Shown here piece after piece: positions 7,303 through 15,306 of a stretch of DNA of 64,000 nt; the first letter of the stretch is position 1, and the number at the start of each line of letters is the position of its first letter. The position numbers were made by a program, and so were the translations under genes. Source of the stretch: CBDDIP01 sp965229005. GTDB lineage: Bacteria > Actinomycetota > Acidimicrobiia > Acidimicrobiales > Ilumatobacteraceae. The notes beneath the pieces were generated by a model, which saw only the letters and a list, made by a program, of their open reading frames with translations, did not search any database and had not been told where the DNA came from. The stretch spans positions 1,798,001 to 1,862,000 of the forward strand of contig CBDDIP010000002.1 of the NCBI GenBank assembly GCA_965229005.1, given 5' to 3'.

Positions 7303-8070
7303 TCAGAGGTCGATGATGGTCGCGAACACCTCGGCGGCGTCGACGCCGTAGACCTCGCCGGTGCTGCGCAGGCGGTTGGCGATGCGCTCACGGAACGCAT
7401 CGAGCTGCGCTCCGTCGACGGCCTTCATCGTGCTCTCGAACTGGCTGGCGTGCGCTTCGAGGGCGTGCAGCTTGACGTCGACGAAGCCGGTGACGTCTTC
7501 CACGTGGTGCGGCTCGTCGGCCTCCCACAGCAGCAACGCGTCGGGCCGGTGCGGCGCCAGGCCCTGCTCGCGGAAGAAGTGCGGGTCGCGCGCGGCGACG
7601 ATGCCCTCGCACGCCAGCAGACCGGCGTGACGGTGGTCGGGGTGGATGCGGTACCGCTTCCACGGGTCGTGGCCGAGCACCACCTGCGGGCGAACCTCGC
7701 GGATGACGCGGGCCACCTCGCCGCGCATCGCCAGGCCGCTGTCGAGCTCGCCGTCCACCGCGCCGAGGAAGTGCACCGTGCCGGCGTTCGCGCCGGCCAG
7801 CCGTCGAGCAGCCTCGCGTTGCTCGACCTGACGCGTCGCGGCGAGCGCGACGACGTCGGCGTCGGGGTTCCACGTGCCCTTCGAGCCGTCGGTGCACACG
7901 AGGTGGTGGACGACGCATCCGGCGGCGGCCCACTTCGCCAACGTCGCTCCGGCGCCGAACTCGACGTCGTCGGGATGGGCGCCGATGGCCAACGCCGAAG
8001 CGGGCACAGCGAGGTTGCGGGTCAGCGGGCGGGCGGTGACGGCGGGTTGGCCGGGTTCGTTTGCAGCCAT
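7303..8070 (-). CDS. LmbE/PIG-L family zinc-dependent deacetylase
   Basis: This 255-residue protein has the LmbE/PIG-L zinc motif AHPDDVEFGAG near residue 31 and the second motif HPDHRHAG near residue 150. The superfamily includes MshB (mycothiol synthesis), Mca and GlcNAc-PI deacetylases; this shorter form is not assignable to one of them by eye. The ATG at 8070 lies inside the end of cofC, a 49-nt overlap, so the two are translated from one message. Confidence 0.9.
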   Translation of the reverse strand: MAANEPGQPAVTARPLTRNLAVPASALAIGAHPDDVEFGAGATLAKWAAAGCVVHHLVCTDGSKGTWNPDADVVALAATRQVEQREAARRLAGANAGTVHFLGAVDGELDSGLAMRGEVARVIREVRPQVVLGHDPWKRYRIHPDHRHAGLLACEGIVAARDPHFFREQGLAPHRPDALLLWEADEPHHVEDVTGFVDVKLHALEAHASQFESTMKAVDGAQLDAFRERIANRLRSTGEVYGVDAAEVFATIIDL

Positions 8071-8681
8071 GCGGGCAGCACCTCGTCGACGAGTGGATGG
8101 GCGAGATCGGAGGGTGTGTCGATGTCCAGCGCGAGCATCGGGTCGCGCAGGACGCGGACGGCGAGACCGCCCTCGACCGCGGCAGCGAGGTGGCGTCGGA
8201 ACGAGCCGGGGCCGTAGGCCAGCTGGAAGCCGGATGCGGTTGGCACGCCGGCGACGTTCGTGCCGTCGTCGCGTCGATCGGGCACGAGGGTGACGAAGCC
8301 GCGCTGGGCGACCGACGCCAGTGCGTGGGCGCGAGGGAGATCGCCGTGGGCGACGACGACGTGCTCGACGCCGCTGGTCCGCAGCGACTCGATGCTGTCG
8401 TTGACGGCCGCGTTGAGCCCGACGTCGGGCGTCCACAGCACGGTCGCGCCGTGGTCCGTCGCCCACTGGGCGACGACCTCGTCGTCACAGGCGACGTACG
8501 TGGGCAGCTCGCCTGCGGCGGCGAGCACGCGCTCGGCGGTCCAGCGCGCCAGGCGGATGCGTTGATCGGCGCTGAGGACGCCGGCCAGCCGCGCCTTGGC
8601 CGCGGTGAACGCCTTCACGGGCACGAGGACGACCGCGGTGCCCGAGAGCCCTGCATTGGCGAGCACGGTCACGCGGGCCAT
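8022..8681 (-). CDS. cofC: 2-phospho-L-lactate/phosphoenolpyruvate guanylyltransferase (F420 biosynthesis)
   Basis: This 219-residue protein matches CofC/FbiD. It has the nucleotidyltransferase opening VVLVPVKAFTAAKARLAG, the acidic AHGDLP motif, and VPDRRDDGTNVAGVPT near residue 135. CofC makes the activated phospho-lactate or phosphoenolpyruvate donor used to build coenzyme F420. An F420-type oxidoreductase at 13.8 kb fits an F420-making host. Other cof genes are not in the window. The start is ATG at 8681. Confidence 0.9.
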   Translation of the reverse strand: MARVTVLANAGLSGTAVVLVPVKAFTAAKARLAGVLSADQRIRLARWTAERVLAAAGELPTYVACDDEVVAQWATDHGATVLWTPDVGLNAAVNDSIESLRTSGVEHVVVAHGDLPRAHALASVAQRGFVTLVPDRRDDGTNVAGVPTASGFQLAYGPGSFRRHLAAAVEGGLAVRVLRDPMLALDIDTPSDLAHPLVDEVLPAWLQTNPANPPSPPAR

Positions 8682-8747
8682 CGTAGGTGGCGATCGCGTC
8701 GCGACAACCAGGCTGGGGCGCGCCGTGCGCCGCCTACGCTGTGACAC

Positions 8748-9743
8748 ATGCCGATCAAGGTCGCGGTCGTGGGGGCCGGCTCGTGGGGCACCACGGTTGC
8801 CGCACTCGCCGCAGTGAACACACCCACCATGTTGTGGTCGCGCCGCGAGGCGTTGGCTCGGCAGATCAACGACGCGCACGTGAACGGCGACTACTTGGCC
8901 AGCTACGTGCTGCCCGAGCAGCTGCGCGCCACCAGCTCGCTCGAGGAGGCCGTCAGCAACGCCGACGTGCTGGTGATGGCGGTGCCGTCGCATGGCTACC
9001 GCGACGTGGCGGCCGAGGCAGCGCCGTTCCTGCGGCCGTGGGTGCCGGTGGTCAGCCTGGCCAAGGGGATCGAGCGCAGCTCGCGAAAGCGGATGAGCGA
9101 GGTGACGCGCGACGAGATGCCGGGGCATCCGGTCGCTGTGCTCACCGGGCCGAACCTGGCCAAGGAGATCCTCGGCGGGCAGCCGGCGGCCAGCGTCGTG
9201 GCGATCGATGACGAGGTGATCGCCACCGAGCTACAGCGGATCTTCGGCCGCCCGAGCTTGCGCATCTACACCAACCCGGACGTCGTCGGCTGCGAGGTCG
9301 GTGGCGTCGTCAAGAACGTGATCGCGATCGCCAGCGGAATGGCCGAGGGGATGGGCTTCGGCGACAACACGCGGGCGACGTTGATCACTCGCGGGTTGGC
9401 CGAGATGACTCGCCTCGGCATCGCCATGGGCGGCGTCGCCGCGACGTTCGCCGGGCTGGCGGGGATGGGCGATCTGATCGCCACCTGCTCGTCGAAGCAG
9501 AGCCGCAACAACATGGTCGGCTTCGAGCTCGGGCAGGGCAAGCGCATCGAGGACGTGCTGGCGGCGATGAACATGGTTGCCGAGGGCGTCAAGAGCTCGC
9601 CCAGCGTGCTCGACCTCGCTCGTCGGTACGGGGTGGACATGCCGATCACCGAGCAGGTGGTGGCCGTGTGCCACAACGGCCGTCGCGCCTCGGAGGCATT
9701 GAGCTCGCTGATGCAACGCACGAACAAAGGCGAGTTCGGCTGA
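8748..9743 (+). CDS. gpsA: NAD(P)H-dependent glycerol-3-phosphate dehydrogenase
   Basis: This 331-residue protein has the nucleotide-binding motif GAGSWGTTVA near the N-terminus, VVSLAKGIE around residue 105, and the catalytic-lysine region EVGGVVKNVIAIASG near residue 188. Length and motifs match GpsA, which reduces dihydroxyacetone phosphate to sn-glycerol-3-phosphate for phospholipid synthesis. It is divergent from cofC with 66 bp between starts. Confidence 0.96.
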   Translation: MPIKVAVVGAGSWGTTVAALAAVNTPTMLWSRREALARQINDAHVNGDYLASYVLPEQLRATSSLEEAVSNADVLVMAVPSHGYRDVAAEAAPFLRPWVPVVSLAKGIERSSRKRMSEVTRDEMPGHPVAVLTGPNLAKEILGGQPAASVVAIDDEVIATELQRIFGRPSLRIYTNPDVVGCEVGGVVKNVIAIASGMAEGMGFGDNTRATLITRGLAEMTRLGIAMGGVAATFAGLAGMGDLIATCSSKQSRNNMVGFELGQGKRIEDVLAAMNMVAEGVKSSPSVLDLARRYGVDMPITEQVVAVCHNGRRASEALSSLMQRTNKGEFG

Positions 9744-9814
9744 TCCGCGAGGCGACGTCTTTGACATTGCCCGAGCCCACGCGCCAACCTCACCCGCGTG
9801 AAGCGAGCTGAGCG

Positions 9815-11017
9815 TTGACCACGACGGGAGTCCTCGGCGGGCGGTGGCGTGCCACCGTCTCCCCGTGGGGCGCGATCGAACCGTGGTCCGGCGGGCCAAC
9901 GGTCGATTGGTACATCGCCGCAGACGATCGCTGGCACACGCCGAGCGTTGAGTCGGCGGTGCGCCAGACGCGCCTCGAGGGGACGGCGGTCGTGGAGACG
10001 CGGGTGCGCATTCCGCAGGGCGATGCGGTGCAACGCATCCACTCGGTGGCCGACGCCGGCGGGTTGACGATCATCGAGGTGACCAACGAGTCGCCGTTGC
10101 CGATCGCCGTGGCCTTCACCACCGGAGCGTTGCGTTCGGTGCGACCGCCGACCGCAGGATCCATCGAGGGCATCGATCTTCCGGAGGGCAGCGTCGTGTT
10201 CCCGGTCGGCCATCACGCGTCGGTCGTGGTGGCGATCGCCCACGATGGCTCTGGCGCGGGCGCATTGCCGGAAGGGCTCGCGCCGGCCGGCAGCGTGGCC
10301 CGCGGTTGGGTGGCGATGAGCGACCGGGCAAGCCGGTTCGTGCTGCCCGACGAGGGGTGGATGGAGGCTGTGGTCGCAGCACGTTGCGAGCTCGCGCTCG
10401 GCGGGCCGCCGCACCCCGACGACGATCCGGCCGGCTTCCTGGTCGGTGCCGGGCAGTTGGTGCGGATGGGTGAGCGCGCCGATCCGTGGGTGCCGGACGT
10501 GGCTGCCGCTGCGGAGCAGGTCGGACGATCGGCGATCGGCTGGCGCGCCGATGCGGCGCTTGACGGAGCAGCGGCGGTGTTCGCCGCCGGCGGTGAGAAG
10601 CGGGCGCTCCGCGACCTCGCTGCACTGCGGGCGCGCATCGGCGATGCGATGCCGCCCTTGCCGAGTGCGGCGCCTGAGGGGCTCGATCTCGTGGTGTGGC
10701 TGGAGCGTCGCTTCGCTGACCGTCGTGGCTGGCTGCTGGCCGACGGGTGGGAACCGTCCTGGCTCGGGGCCGGCGTGGAGGTCTACGGCGTTCCGGTCGG
10801 TGCGTCGTCGGCGATCTCCTACGCGGTCCGTTGGCACGGGGAACGTCCCGCGGTGCTGTGGGAGGTCGTCGGCGATGCGGTCTCCCTCAGCGCGCCCGTG
10901 GCAGCACCGGGGTGGAGCACCGACGAGCGCACCGGCGATGCGCTGTGGCCGGCGCCGCCGGGGCATCGGCCACTCCTCGGCAACGTCGATCCCGACGAAC
11001 CGGTGTCGTTCAGCTGA
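9815..11017 (+). CDS. Conserved hypothetical protein, coupled to a C69-like hydrolase
   Basis: This 400-residue protein has no family that I recognise. The first 180 residues look beta-rich, with repeated Trp and Gly; the second half is more helical and contains a Trp-rich stretch near residue 310. There is no signal peptide or membrane span. The ORF opens with TTG at 9815 after a weak purine stretch, so the true start could be a later codon. Its stop overlaps the next ATG (TGATG), so it is translationally coupled to the secernin-like gene. Confidence 0.7.
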   Translation: MTTTGVLGGRWRATVSPWGAIEPWSGGPTVDWYIAADDRWHTPSVESAVRQTRLEGTAVVETRVRIPQGDAVQRIHSVADAGGLTIIEVTNESPLPIAVAFTTGALRSVRPPTAGSIEGIDLPEGSVVFPVGHHASVVVAIAHDGSGAGALPEGLAPAGSVARGWVAMSDRASRFVLPDEGWMEAVVAARCELALGGPPHPDDDPAGFLVGAGQLVRMGERADPWVPDVAAAAEQVGRSAIGWRADAALDGAAAVFAAGGEKRALRDLAALRARIGDAMPPLPSAAPEGLDLVVWLERRFADRRGWLLADGWEPSWLGAGVEVYGVPVGASSAISYAVRWHGERPAVLWEVVGDAVSLSAPVAAPGWSTDERTGDALWPAPPGHRPLLGNVDPDEPVSFS

Positions 11018-11883
11018 TGTGCGATTGCCTGGTCGCCCTGCCGGCGGCAACAGGCGGTCCGTTCGCGCTGTTCGCCAAGAACAGCGACCGTCCTCCCACC
11101 GAGGTGCAGCTGATCGAATGGTCGCCGTCGCGGCGCGATGACGGCACGTTGCGCGTCACCCACATCGAGGTCGACGCTCACCCGTCCGAGACGTTGCGGT
11201 GCCTGATCTCCCGGCCGGCGTGGTGCTGGGGTGCCGAGCACGGCGTCAACGAAGCCGGCGTGGCGATCGGCAATGAGGCGATCTACACGACGCTCGATCC
11301 GCGGTCGTTCCCGCCGGCGTTGATCGGCATGGATCTCGTGCGCCTCGGTCTGGAGCGTGGTTCGTCGGCGCTCGAGGCGGTGGAGGTGATCACCGCGCTG
11401 CTCGGTCGCTACGGGCAGGGTGGGTCGGGACACGAACAGGCGATCGTCGGTGGGCCGCGGCCGTACTGGAGCTCGTTCCTCGTGGCCGACCATGGCGACG
11501 CTTACGTCATCGAGACCAGTGGCGCACAGTTCGCCGTCGAACAGGTCGGTGACGTTCGAGCGATCTCCAACCGCACGACCATCCCCGCGTTCGACGCCGT
11601 TCACCGGCACCCGGGTCAACCGGTCGAGCGATTGGTCGACCCACGGTGGGAGGCGTCGCAGCGCGCGCTGGCGCAGCAGCCGGTGACCGTTGCTGCGCTG
11701 GCCGATCACCTGCGCTCGCACGACTCGTGCGCCGAGGAGGGCTGGAGCGTGTGCATGCACGTCGACGGTGTCGAGGCGACGACGGCATCGATGATCGTCA
11801 CCTTGCCGACGTCCGGGTCGCCCGAGGCGCTGATGCTGGTCGGTCACCCGTGCCAGCAGGAGTACGAGACCTACGTGGTCTGA
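11017..11883 (+). CDS. Secernin / peptidase C69-like Ntn hydrolase
   Basis: This 288-residue protein begins MCDCLVALP and continues with FAKNSDRPP, the pattern of secernins and C69 dipeptidases. In these Ntn hydrolases an N-terminal cysteine is the nucleophile after Met removal or processing. WGAEHGVNEAGVAIGNEA near residue 75 is the second signature. The substrate is unknown. The ATG overlaps the upstream stop by one base. The 3' end overlaps the convergent FMN-reductase gene by 13 bp. Confidence 0.85.
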   Translation: MCDCLVALPAATGGPFALFAKNSDRPPTEVQLIEWSPSRRDDGTLRVTHIEVDAHPSETLRCLISRPAWCWGAEHGVNEAGVAIGNEAIYTTLDPRSFPPALIGMDLVRLGLERGSSALEAVEVITALLGRYGQGGSGHEQAIVGGPRPYWSSFLVADHGDAYVIETSGAQFAVEQVGDVRAISNRTTIPAFDAVHRHPGQPVERLVDPRWEASQRALAQQPVTVAALADHLRSHDSCAEEGWSVCMHVDGVEATTASMIVTLPTSGSPEALMLVGHPCQQEYETYVV

Positions 11884-12458
11884 TGCGCGGCGTTCAGCGC
11901 GTCGACCATCGCCGCCAGCTTGGCCGCGACCGCCGCTTCGATCTCCGGGTCCTCGGTGTTGCCGTCGCCGTCGATCCTGCCGCCGCCGAGTGCGATCTGC
12001 ACCAACGGATCGGTGACCACGGTGTTGCCAAGGATGCCGAGGATCGGGGTGATCGCGTCCTGCACCTTCGACCCGCCGCCCTTGCCGGCGCTGGTGATCA
12101 TCGCGATCACCTTGTTGCGCAGCGTGTGCCCGCCGTAGGGCCGGCTGACCCAGTCGATCGCGTTCTTGGCCATCGCCGACGGGCCGAAGTTGTACTCGGG
12201 CATGCCGATCAGCAGTGCGTCGGCGCCCTCGACCAGCGCCCGCCACTGGCGCACCGACGCCGGCGGGTTGCTCTCCAAGTCGTCGTTGTAGAACGGCAGC
12301 TCGCTCGGCAGTTCGGTCACCGTGATCCGTAGCTCCGGCGGGGCGATCCGCTCCGCCAGCTTGACCAGCCCGCGGTTGGACGACGCCGCCCGCATGCTCC
12401 CCCCGAACGCCACCACCGAGTACGCCCCTGCTGCCTGTTGCTGCTGTTCCTGCTCCAT
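11871..12458 (-). CDS. NADPH-dependent FMN reductase-family flavoprotein
   Basis: This 195-residue flavodoxin-like protein has the FMN-binding loop GSMRAASSNRGL near residue 20 and MPEYNFGPSAMAKNAIDWVS near residue 85, as in the chromate-reductase / azoreductase FMN_red family. It probably reduces FMN, quinones or xenobiotics with NAD(P)H. A Gln-rich N-terminus (MEQEQQQQ) precedes the fold. The ATG at 12458 gives the expected length. Confidence 0.9.
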   Translation of the reverse strand: MEQEQQQQAAGAYSVVAFGGSMRAASSNRGLVKLAERIAPPELRITVTELPSELPFYNDDLESNPPASVRQWRALVEGADALLIGMPEYNFGPSAMAKNAIDWVSRPYGGHTLRNKVIAMITSAGKGGGSKVQDAITPILGILGNTVVTDPLVQIALGGGRIDGDGNTEDPEIEAAVAAKLAAMVDALNAAHQTT

Positions 12459-12496
12459 GGGCCCCAGTATGCCCAGGCCCGCCCGCCCGCCGTCAG

Positions 12497-12750
12497 GTGA
12501 GGTGGGGTGAGAGTTGTGCGCCGCATGGCCCCTCATCGCTCACCTCGCTCGAGGGCCTCGCCGCTGAGGTGAGGGATGTGCGTCGCATGGCCCCTCGCCG
12601 CTCACCGCTCACCTCGGTCGAGGGCGTCGCCGCTGCGATGAGAGATGTGCGTCGCATGGCCCCTCACCGCTCATCGCTCACCTCGGTCGAGGGCGTCGCC
12701 AGTGAGGTGAGAGATGTGCGCCGCATGGCCCCTCACCGCTCACCTCGGTC
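12497..12750. repeat. 62-69 bp tandem repeat (about 3.5 units)
   Basis: The marker GCATGGCCCCTC recurs at 12523, 12585, 12654 and 12723, so the units are 62, 69 and 69 bp long and the array ends in a partial unit. Each unit carries the inverted pair GAGGTGAG / CTCACCTC, so single units can fold back. There are no distinct spacers and no cas genes nearby. The 69-bp period keeps a reading frame open, but the resulting polypeptide has no start signal or family likeness. Confidence 0.85.
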
Positions 12751-12754
12751 GCTT

Positions 12755-12852
12755 GCGAATCGTCACGTGACGAAACCTTGGGCGCGATCGCGACGATCGG
12801 TCGTCGATATCGCGCCCAAGCCGACCCCGAGTTTCGTCACGTGACGATTCGC
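12755..12852. repeat. Nested palindromic element, copy 1
   Basis: The outer arms are a perfect 22-bp inverted repeat (12755-12776 and 12831-12852), each containing the self-palindrome GTCACGTGAC. The inner arms CTTGGGCGCGAT and ATCGCGCCCAAG (12777-12788 and 12809-12820) are also perfect. A diverged second copy is at 32432-32516. The transcript could form a long cruciform-like hairpin. Confidence 0.85.
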
Positions 12853-13093
12853 TACGGACTTGGCCGGACGTGTTCATGAGCCCGATGGGCGGCGGACGCA
12901 CCCGAGGCTCACGGATGGGCGCCGAGCCGGGCCGTTCGTGAGCCTGTGGTGCCGTGGGCGCCCCGGAGACTCACGAACGAGGGTCGGGCGGGTGGGGAAG
13001 TGGCCGTGCGTCAGGGCTGGAGTTCGGGTGAGCGAGCGCAGCGAGCGAGCTCGGGAGGCGAACGAAGTGAGCCCGGGCGTCACGGCCCAAGGA
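12853..13093. repeat. Rest of the repeat-rich gap: two further inverted repeats
   Basis: No gene is visible between the nested palindrome and the MOSC gene. GTTCGTGAG / CTCACGAAC (12934-12942 and 12970-12978) is a perfect 9-bp inverted repeat. GGCCGTG / CACGGCC (13002-13008 and 13081-13087) encloses a purine-rich run of GAGC-type repeats at about 13028-13078, of a kind common between high-GC actinobacterial genes. With the tandem array and nested palindrome, the whole 635-bp gap is occupied by repeats. Confidence 0.65.
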
Positions 13094-13783
13094 TCACGGC
13101 GCGGGTTCGAGGATGGCGTCGTCGTCGATGGCGATCGTGCCGGGCTCGAGGACGGTGGCGTAGATCCGGCTGACGGGACCCTTGTCGTGGTGCATCGCGC
13201 TGAAGTCGCCGTCGAGGAACCAGCGCTTGTTCGAGCTGCACGGCAGCGCGTACAGGCTGACCTCGGCGAGGACGGTGCCGATGCGCAGACGGGTGCCGCA
13301 GCGGACCTCGGCCCAGGGCAGGCCGCGCAGGGTGATGTTCTCGCCGGCCAGGCCGGGGGCGATGGGGTGGCCGAGGCTGCGCAGGTGCTCGATCGGCTCG
13401 ACCGCCCAGATGCACAGCGCCTGCCACGGCCGGCCGTGGTGGACACGAGTGGCCTGCAGGTCGCCCTCGACGCCGGAGAACGTGACGTGCACCTCCGGCA
13501 CCGCCTTCTTCGGCACGCCGCCCTTGGAGACGCTCAGCTGGGCGACGCTGCCGGTGACGCTGGCCGGCATCTGGCCTTCGGCACGCATCGCCGGCCCTGC
13601 TGCCATGATCGCCGCCCACGACAGCCCGAGATCGGTGCGCAGGTCGCCGGTCAGCTCGGGCCACAGGGGCTCGATGATCGAGCGATCGCGGCCGACGGAC
13701 AGCTGGTCCCAGAACACCTCGAGGTTGTCCACGGTGCGTCTCGCGTCGTTGTCGGTGAACGTGTACGGACCGACGTGGAACAT
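13094..13783 (-). CDS. MOSC-domain protein
   Basis: This protein of about 229 residues has a C-terminal MOSC-like beta-barrel: VAQLSVSKGGVPKKAV near residue 70, HHGRPWQALCIWAVEPIEHL, then APGLAGENITLRGL, the conserved GENL/I region. A cysteine (LPCSSNKRW) lies near the position used for cofactor or sulfur transfer in MOSC proteins. They act in molybdenum-cofactor sulfuration or in metal-sulfur chemistry. The N-terminal 70 residues are not part of the fold; the ATG at 13783 is my choice because the divergent gene begins at 13847. A start near 13579 would leave only the barrel. Confidence 0.8.
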   Translation of the reverse strand: MFHVGPYTFTDNDARRTVDNLEVFWDQLSVGRDRSIIEPLWPELTGDLRTDLGLSWAAIMAAGPAMRAEGQMPASVTGSVAQLSVSKGGVPKKAVPEVHVTFSGVEGDLQATRVHHGRPWQALCIWAVEPIEHLRSLGHPIAPGLAGENITLRGLPWAEVRCGTRLRIGTVLAEVSLYALPCSSNKRWFLDGDFSAMHHDKGPVSRIYATVLEPGTIAIDDDAILEPAP

Positions 13784-13846
13784 GTCGTGACGGTACTGCT
13801 CGCGGGCCGCGTCATGCGCGACGGTTGCAGCGTTAGCCTCGCCCGC

Positions 13847-14290
13847 ATGGCACTCGAAGGTGAATACGTCCCCAGCGCGTCCGGATGGGTCCGCGAGCAG
13901 ATCGAGCAGTACGAGGCGAGCGGCGGCACGGAAGCCAACACCCTGCGCGAGACGGGCATCCCGATCATCGTCGTGACGATGCGCGGCAACAAGAGCGGCA
14001 ACGTCCGCAAGATCGCCCTGATGCGCGTCGAGCACGAGGGCGAGTACGCGCTCGTGGCGTCGATGGGCGGCGCGCCGAAGAACCCGGTCTGGTACTACAA
14101 CCTGCTCGCCGCGCCCGATGAGGTGTACGTGCAGGACGGGCCGGCGCCGTTCAAGGTGTCGGTGCGCGAGATCACCGGCGACGAACGTCAGCTGTGGTGG
14201 GACCGCAGCGCCGCCGTCTTCCCGAACTACAACGAGTACCAGGCCAAGACCGACCGGGTGATCCCGGTGCTGCTGGCCAGCCCGGCCTGA
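13847..14290 (+). CDS. Deazaflavin (F420)-dependent nitroreductase-family protein
   Basis: This 147-residue protein matches the Ddn/FDOR-A family, with VTMRGNKSGNVRKIALMRV near residue 45 followed by VASMGGAPKNPVWYYNL. Family members use reduced F420 to reduce nitro compounds, quinones or enones at the membrane or in the cytosol. The cofC gene upstream supports F420 production by the host. It leads a tight run: selD starts 5 bases after its stop. Confidence 0.92.
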   Translation: MALEGEYVPSASGWVREQIEQYEASGGTEANTLRETGIPIIVVTMRGNKSGNVRKIALMRVEHEGEYALVASMGGAPKNPVWYYNLLAAPDEVYVQDGPAPFKVSVREITGDERQLWWDRSAAVFPNYNEYQAKTDRVIPVLLASPA

Positions 14291-14295
14291 CGCAC

Positions 14296-15306
14296 ATGAC
14301 CGATCCGTTCGCCGATCTGCGTCTCACCGAGTGGACGTCGTGCGGCGGATGCGCGGCCAAGTGGGGTGCATCGTTGCTCGCCGACCTGGTGCGTGAGCTC
14401 CCTGGCGGCAGCGACGCAGCGTTGCTCGTGGGCCTCGCGCCGTTCGACGACGCCGCCGTGTACGAGGTCGCGCCCGGCGTGGCGTTGGTGAGCACCACCG
14501 ACTTCTTCCCACCGCTCGTCGATCACCCGTCGGACTTCGGGGCGATCGCCGCTGCCAATGCGTGCAGCGACGTGTTCGCCATGGGCGGCCGAGTGGCCAT
14601 CGCCGTCAACATCGCCGCCTTCCCCGAGCACTTCCCGCGTGAGGCGATCGCGGCGATCTTCGACGCGGCCGCGATCACCGTCGCCGACGCGGGCGGCACG
14701 ATCGCCGGCGGCCACACCATCCGCAACCCGGAGCCGATCTTCGGGCTGGCCGTGCAGGGCGTCGTCCATCCCGATCGCGTCTTCCGCAAGGGCGGCGGAC
14801 TGCCTGGCGACGTGCTCGTGCTGAGCAAGCCGTTGGGCACCGGCCTCGCGCTGGCCGGTGGCACTGCGGACGACAAGGCCGCCGCCACCGCCGGCATGCG
14901 CCGCTTGAACCGCGCAGCCAGCGAGGAGCTGCAAGCGCTCGGCGTCGAGGTCGTGCACGCGGTCACCGACGTGACCGGCTACGGGCTGGCCGGCCACGGC
15001 TGGGAGATGGCCGACCGCGGCGGCGTGCAAGTGGTGGTCGACACCGCCGGGATCGTGGCCTACGCCGGAGCGCGTGAGGCGGCCGAGCGTGGCGTGCGCA
15101 CCGGCGGCGATCCGCGCAACCGCACCTACGTCGACGGGCGGCTCGACTCGAGCGCCAGCGACGCCGGCGAGGCGATGTGCTTCGACCCGCAGACGTCCGG
15201 CGGGCTGCTCGCCGCGGTGGATCCGGCGGTGGTCGCCGATCTGAGCGACGGCTGGTGGCGCGTCGGCGAGGTCGCCGCTGGGCCGGCTCGGTTGCTGCTG
15301 CGCTGA
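14296..15306 (+). CDS. selD: Selenophosphate synthase
   Basis: This 336-residue protein has the SelD N-terminal active-site region TSCGGCAAKWG (Cys16, Cys19, Lys22), DDAAVYEV, the TTDFFPP loop, and later DVTGYGLAGHGWEMA and FDPQTSGGLL. It makes selenophosphate from selenide and ATP. The active-site residue is Cys, not Sec. No selA, selB, tRNA-Sec or selenouridine synthase is in the window, so its downstream use is unknown. It shares a TGATG overlap with rnhB. Confidence 0.95.
   Translation: MTDPFADLRLTEWTSCGGCAAKWGASLLADLVRELPGGSDAALLVGLAPFDDAAVYEVAPGVALVSTTDFFPPLVDHPSDFGAIAAANACSDVFAMGGRVAIAVNIAAFPEHFPREAIAAIFDAAAITVADAGGTIAGGHTIRNPEPIFGLAVQGVVHPDRVFRKGGGLPGDVLVLSKPLGTGLALAGGTADDKAAATAGMRRLNRAASEELQALGVEVVHAVTDVTGYGLAGHGWEMADRGGVQVVVDTAGIVAYAGAREAAERGVRTGGDPRNRTYVDGRLDSSASDAGEAMCFDPQTSGGLLAAVDPAVVADLSDGWWRVGEVAAGPARLLLR

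Noticed and set aside
9266..11050. Long minus-strand frame of 594 codons
   Set aside because: It is antisense to gpsA and the 400-residue gene, with Arg/His/Pro-rich shadow composition typical of high-GC DNA.
12497..12750. Possible CRISPR array
   Set aside because: The repeats are directly adjacent with no unique spacers, and no cas genes are in the window.
12497..12844. Open frame through the tandem repeat coding for 23-residue units
   Set aside because: The frame stays open because two units are 69 bp long. It has no Shine-Dalgarno and no family likeness, and it runs into the nested palindrome.
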